Source of the DNA: Agarilytica sp045430285
GTDB taxonomy: Bacteria > Pseudomonadota > Gammaproteobacteria > Pseudomonadales > Cellvibrionaceae
DNA length: 64,000 bases
NCBI GenBank assembly: GCA_045430285.1
Contig: JAILXV010000001.1
Span: 1,364,001-1,428,000 of the forward strand
Reading direction: 5' to 3'
Part shown: in pieces, positions 62,890 through 64,000 of the stretch
How the letters are laid out: every line of letters begins with the position of its first letter
Numbering within the stretch: the first letter of the stretch is position 1
Position numbers and translations under genes: made by a program
The notes under the pieces: model-generated
What the model saw: only the letters and a program-made list of their open reading frames with translations
Databases searched by the model: none
Told to the model about the DNA's origin: nothing

Positions 62890-63663
62890 CTAGCTGCGTA
62901 GCCTCTTACCATTCTCTAATAAATAAAGCGCGTAACAAAAAAGTGCCGCAAGAAACCCTGCTATCCCTAAAAAAGACGCCGTGATACTCACATCAGATAC
63001 GCCCAAAAAACCAAAACGAAATGCGTTAACCATATATAACACGGGATTCAATTGGGATACGCTTTGCCAAAAATCTGGTAACAGATCGATGGAATAAAAC
63101 ACACCGCCTAAGTAGGTCAGAGGCGTTAATACAAAGGTCGGAATAATCGATATATCGTCAAACGAGTTTGCGTAGATCGCATTAATCAGCCCTGCTATCG
63201 CGAACAATAAAGCCGTTAGAAAGATTACTCCAACGGTGACCGCAATATTGTGAATATGCAGTTCCGTAAAGAATAAAGACAAACACGTCACAATCGCGCC
63301 AACAAATAATCCTCGTAAAGCCCCGCCTAAAACAAACCCTAATAAAATAATGTAGTTGGGTGTCGGGCTAACTAATAGCTCTTCAACACTTTTTGTAAAC
63401 TTGGCACTATAAAAGGAGGACACAACATTAGAATATGAGTTGTTTATCACGGACATCATAATCAATCCAGGGACAACAAAGGCCATATAATCAAACCCGC
63501 CCATTTCACCAATACGTGAGCCGATCAAGCTGCCAAAAATCAAGAAATATAACACCATGGTTATGACCGGAGGAATGAGCGTTTGAACCCATATCCGCAT
63601 GAAGCGACGAATTTCCCGACGAAAAATAGTACGGAATGCGGTGAACTGAGCACTAGCTAACAT
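62890..63663 (-). CDS. ABC-2 type transporter permease
   Basis: The 257-residue membrane protein has six hydrophobic segments and the ABC-2 signature near the end of the family: PTPNYIILLGFVLGGALRG and LTPLTYLGGVFYSIDLLP. The ATG at 63663 has AGGAG seven bases upstream (an ATG six codons earlier sits in that ribosome site). Its start overlaps the ATPase stop. This YadH/NodJ-like pair exports an unknown compound. Confidence 0.93.
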   Translation of the reverse strand: MLASAQFTAFRTIFRREIRRFMRIWVQTLIPPVITMVLYFLIFGSLIGSRIGEMGGFDYMAFVVPGLIMMSVINNSYSNVVSSFYSAKFTKSVEELLVSPTPNYIILLGFVLGGALRGLFVGAIVTCLSLFFTELHIHNIAVTVGVIFLTALLFAIAGLINAIYANSFDDISIIPTFVLTPLTYLGGVFYSIDLLPDFWQSVSQLNPVLYMVNAFRFGFLGVSDVSITASFLGIAGFLAALFCYALYLLENGKRLRS

Positions 63664-64000
63664 GCGTATTCTCCTCAGCATTCTTATTCACCAATGATAC
63701 AAACAACTCTTCCAAGCGATTCACCTTATTACGCATACTCAATACTTCAATTGACGATTTCGATAAACCCTCAAACAAGGCGTTAAGTGACTGACCTTTA
63801 TCCACCTCGACCTCGATACACGTTTCATCCACTTTATTGATGAAGTAACCAGCGACTTCGGGACAGCATGGTACAGGGTTTTGAGTATCCAGAATAAAGA
63901 CCTCTTTATTGAGCTGTTTAAGTAAATCTTTAACACTGGTATTTTCAACGATTTCGCCATCGCTGATAATCGCAACGTTACGGCAGAGGCTTTCCGCCTC
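63653..64000 (-). CDS. ABC transporter ATP-binding protein, N-terminus outside window
   Basis: Reading from the edge gives 115 codons, EAESLCRNVAIISDGEIVENTS, ending NAEENTHVS. The wording after the Walker B region (EAExLCRNVAII, GEIVE) is the C-terminal half of a YadG-type exporter ATPase. The Walker A, signature and Walker B motifs lie beyond the window. Its stop overlaps the permease start, confirming the pair. Confidence 0.92.
   Translation of the reverse strand, partial: EAESLCRNVAIISDGEIVENTSVKDLLKQLNKEVFILDTQNPVPCCPEVAGYFINKVDETCIEVEVDKGQSLNALFEGLSKSSIEVLSMRNKVNRLEELFVSLVNKNAEENTHVS

Overview
The window is an ordinary, gene-dense stretch of chromosome from a gammaproteobacterium. The gene order metZ-purF-cvpA-(SPOR/dedD)-folC-accD ... 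trpF-truA-fimV-asd-leuB-leuD-leuC-LysR is, from memory, almost colinear with one chromosomal block of Pseudomonas aeruginosa, and the neighbourhoods gpsA-DUF4389-sixA and MFS-aroC-prmB are also pseudomonad-like. Base composition is moderate rather than GC-rich, and a TonB receptor, TIGR04219 outer-membrane protein and many secreted proteins of unknown function are present. I infer a marine or cellulolytic-type member of the Cellvibrionales/Pseudomonadales; the genus cannot be fixed from the sequence alone. No prophage, insertion sequence, CRISPR array or plasmid feature is visible.

Layout. 1-4.7 kb: scpB (cut by the window edge), scpA, yciO and rnm on the minus strand, with an unrelated secreted-protein gene between yciO and rnm. 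4.7-9.4 kb: plus-strand run of a membrane protein, yciI, an SH3-domain protein, periplasmic cyclophilin, an atypical pdxJ, a CBS protein and a SpoU rRNA/tRNA methylase. 9.5-14.8 kb: MFS exporter and a moxR-DUF58-tgpA operon. 15-16.9 kb: a methionine aminopeptidase, a GNAT acetyltransferase and a flavin reductase. 16.9-38.5 kb: the large conserved biosynthetic block (methionine, purine, folate, fatty acid, tryptophan, pseudouridine, FimV, aspartate semialdehyde, leucine) with its LysR regulator at the far end; a TPR response regulator on the opposite strand splits cvpA from dedD. 38.5-44.9 kb: two envelope proteins, MFS, aroC, prmB, folE. 45-53.9 kb: a TonB receptor, a run of envelope/hydrolase genes ending in gpsA, and htpG behind a heat-shock-type promoter. 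54-64 kb: phosphofructokinase, a CsgG-fold protein, tRNA-Ser(GGA), a secreted hydrolase pair, a coiled-coil membrane protein next to an adenylate cyclase, queF and an ABC-2 export system that runs off the window.

Working together. trpF, trpB and trpA overlap or nearly abut and feed the last steps of tryptophan synthesis; leuC-leuD-leuB-asd form a leucine/aspartate-family run whose promoter, operator and divergent LysR gene have the textbook LysR geometry. The moxR/DUF58/tgpA set forms the usual envelope-stress type cluster. The htpG gene shows a sigma-32-like promoter, a palindrome in its leader and a long terminator hairpin.

Nothing here is convincingly a wholly new system. The best candidates for unreported biology are small: a 17-codon leader ORF with a perfect ribosome-binding site translationally coupled to a secreted protein gene, a 15-bp bulged hairpin just ahead of prmB, a perfect palindrome in the htpG leader, the secreted hydrolase plus beta-sandwich partner, and the coiled-coil/adenylate cyclase pair.
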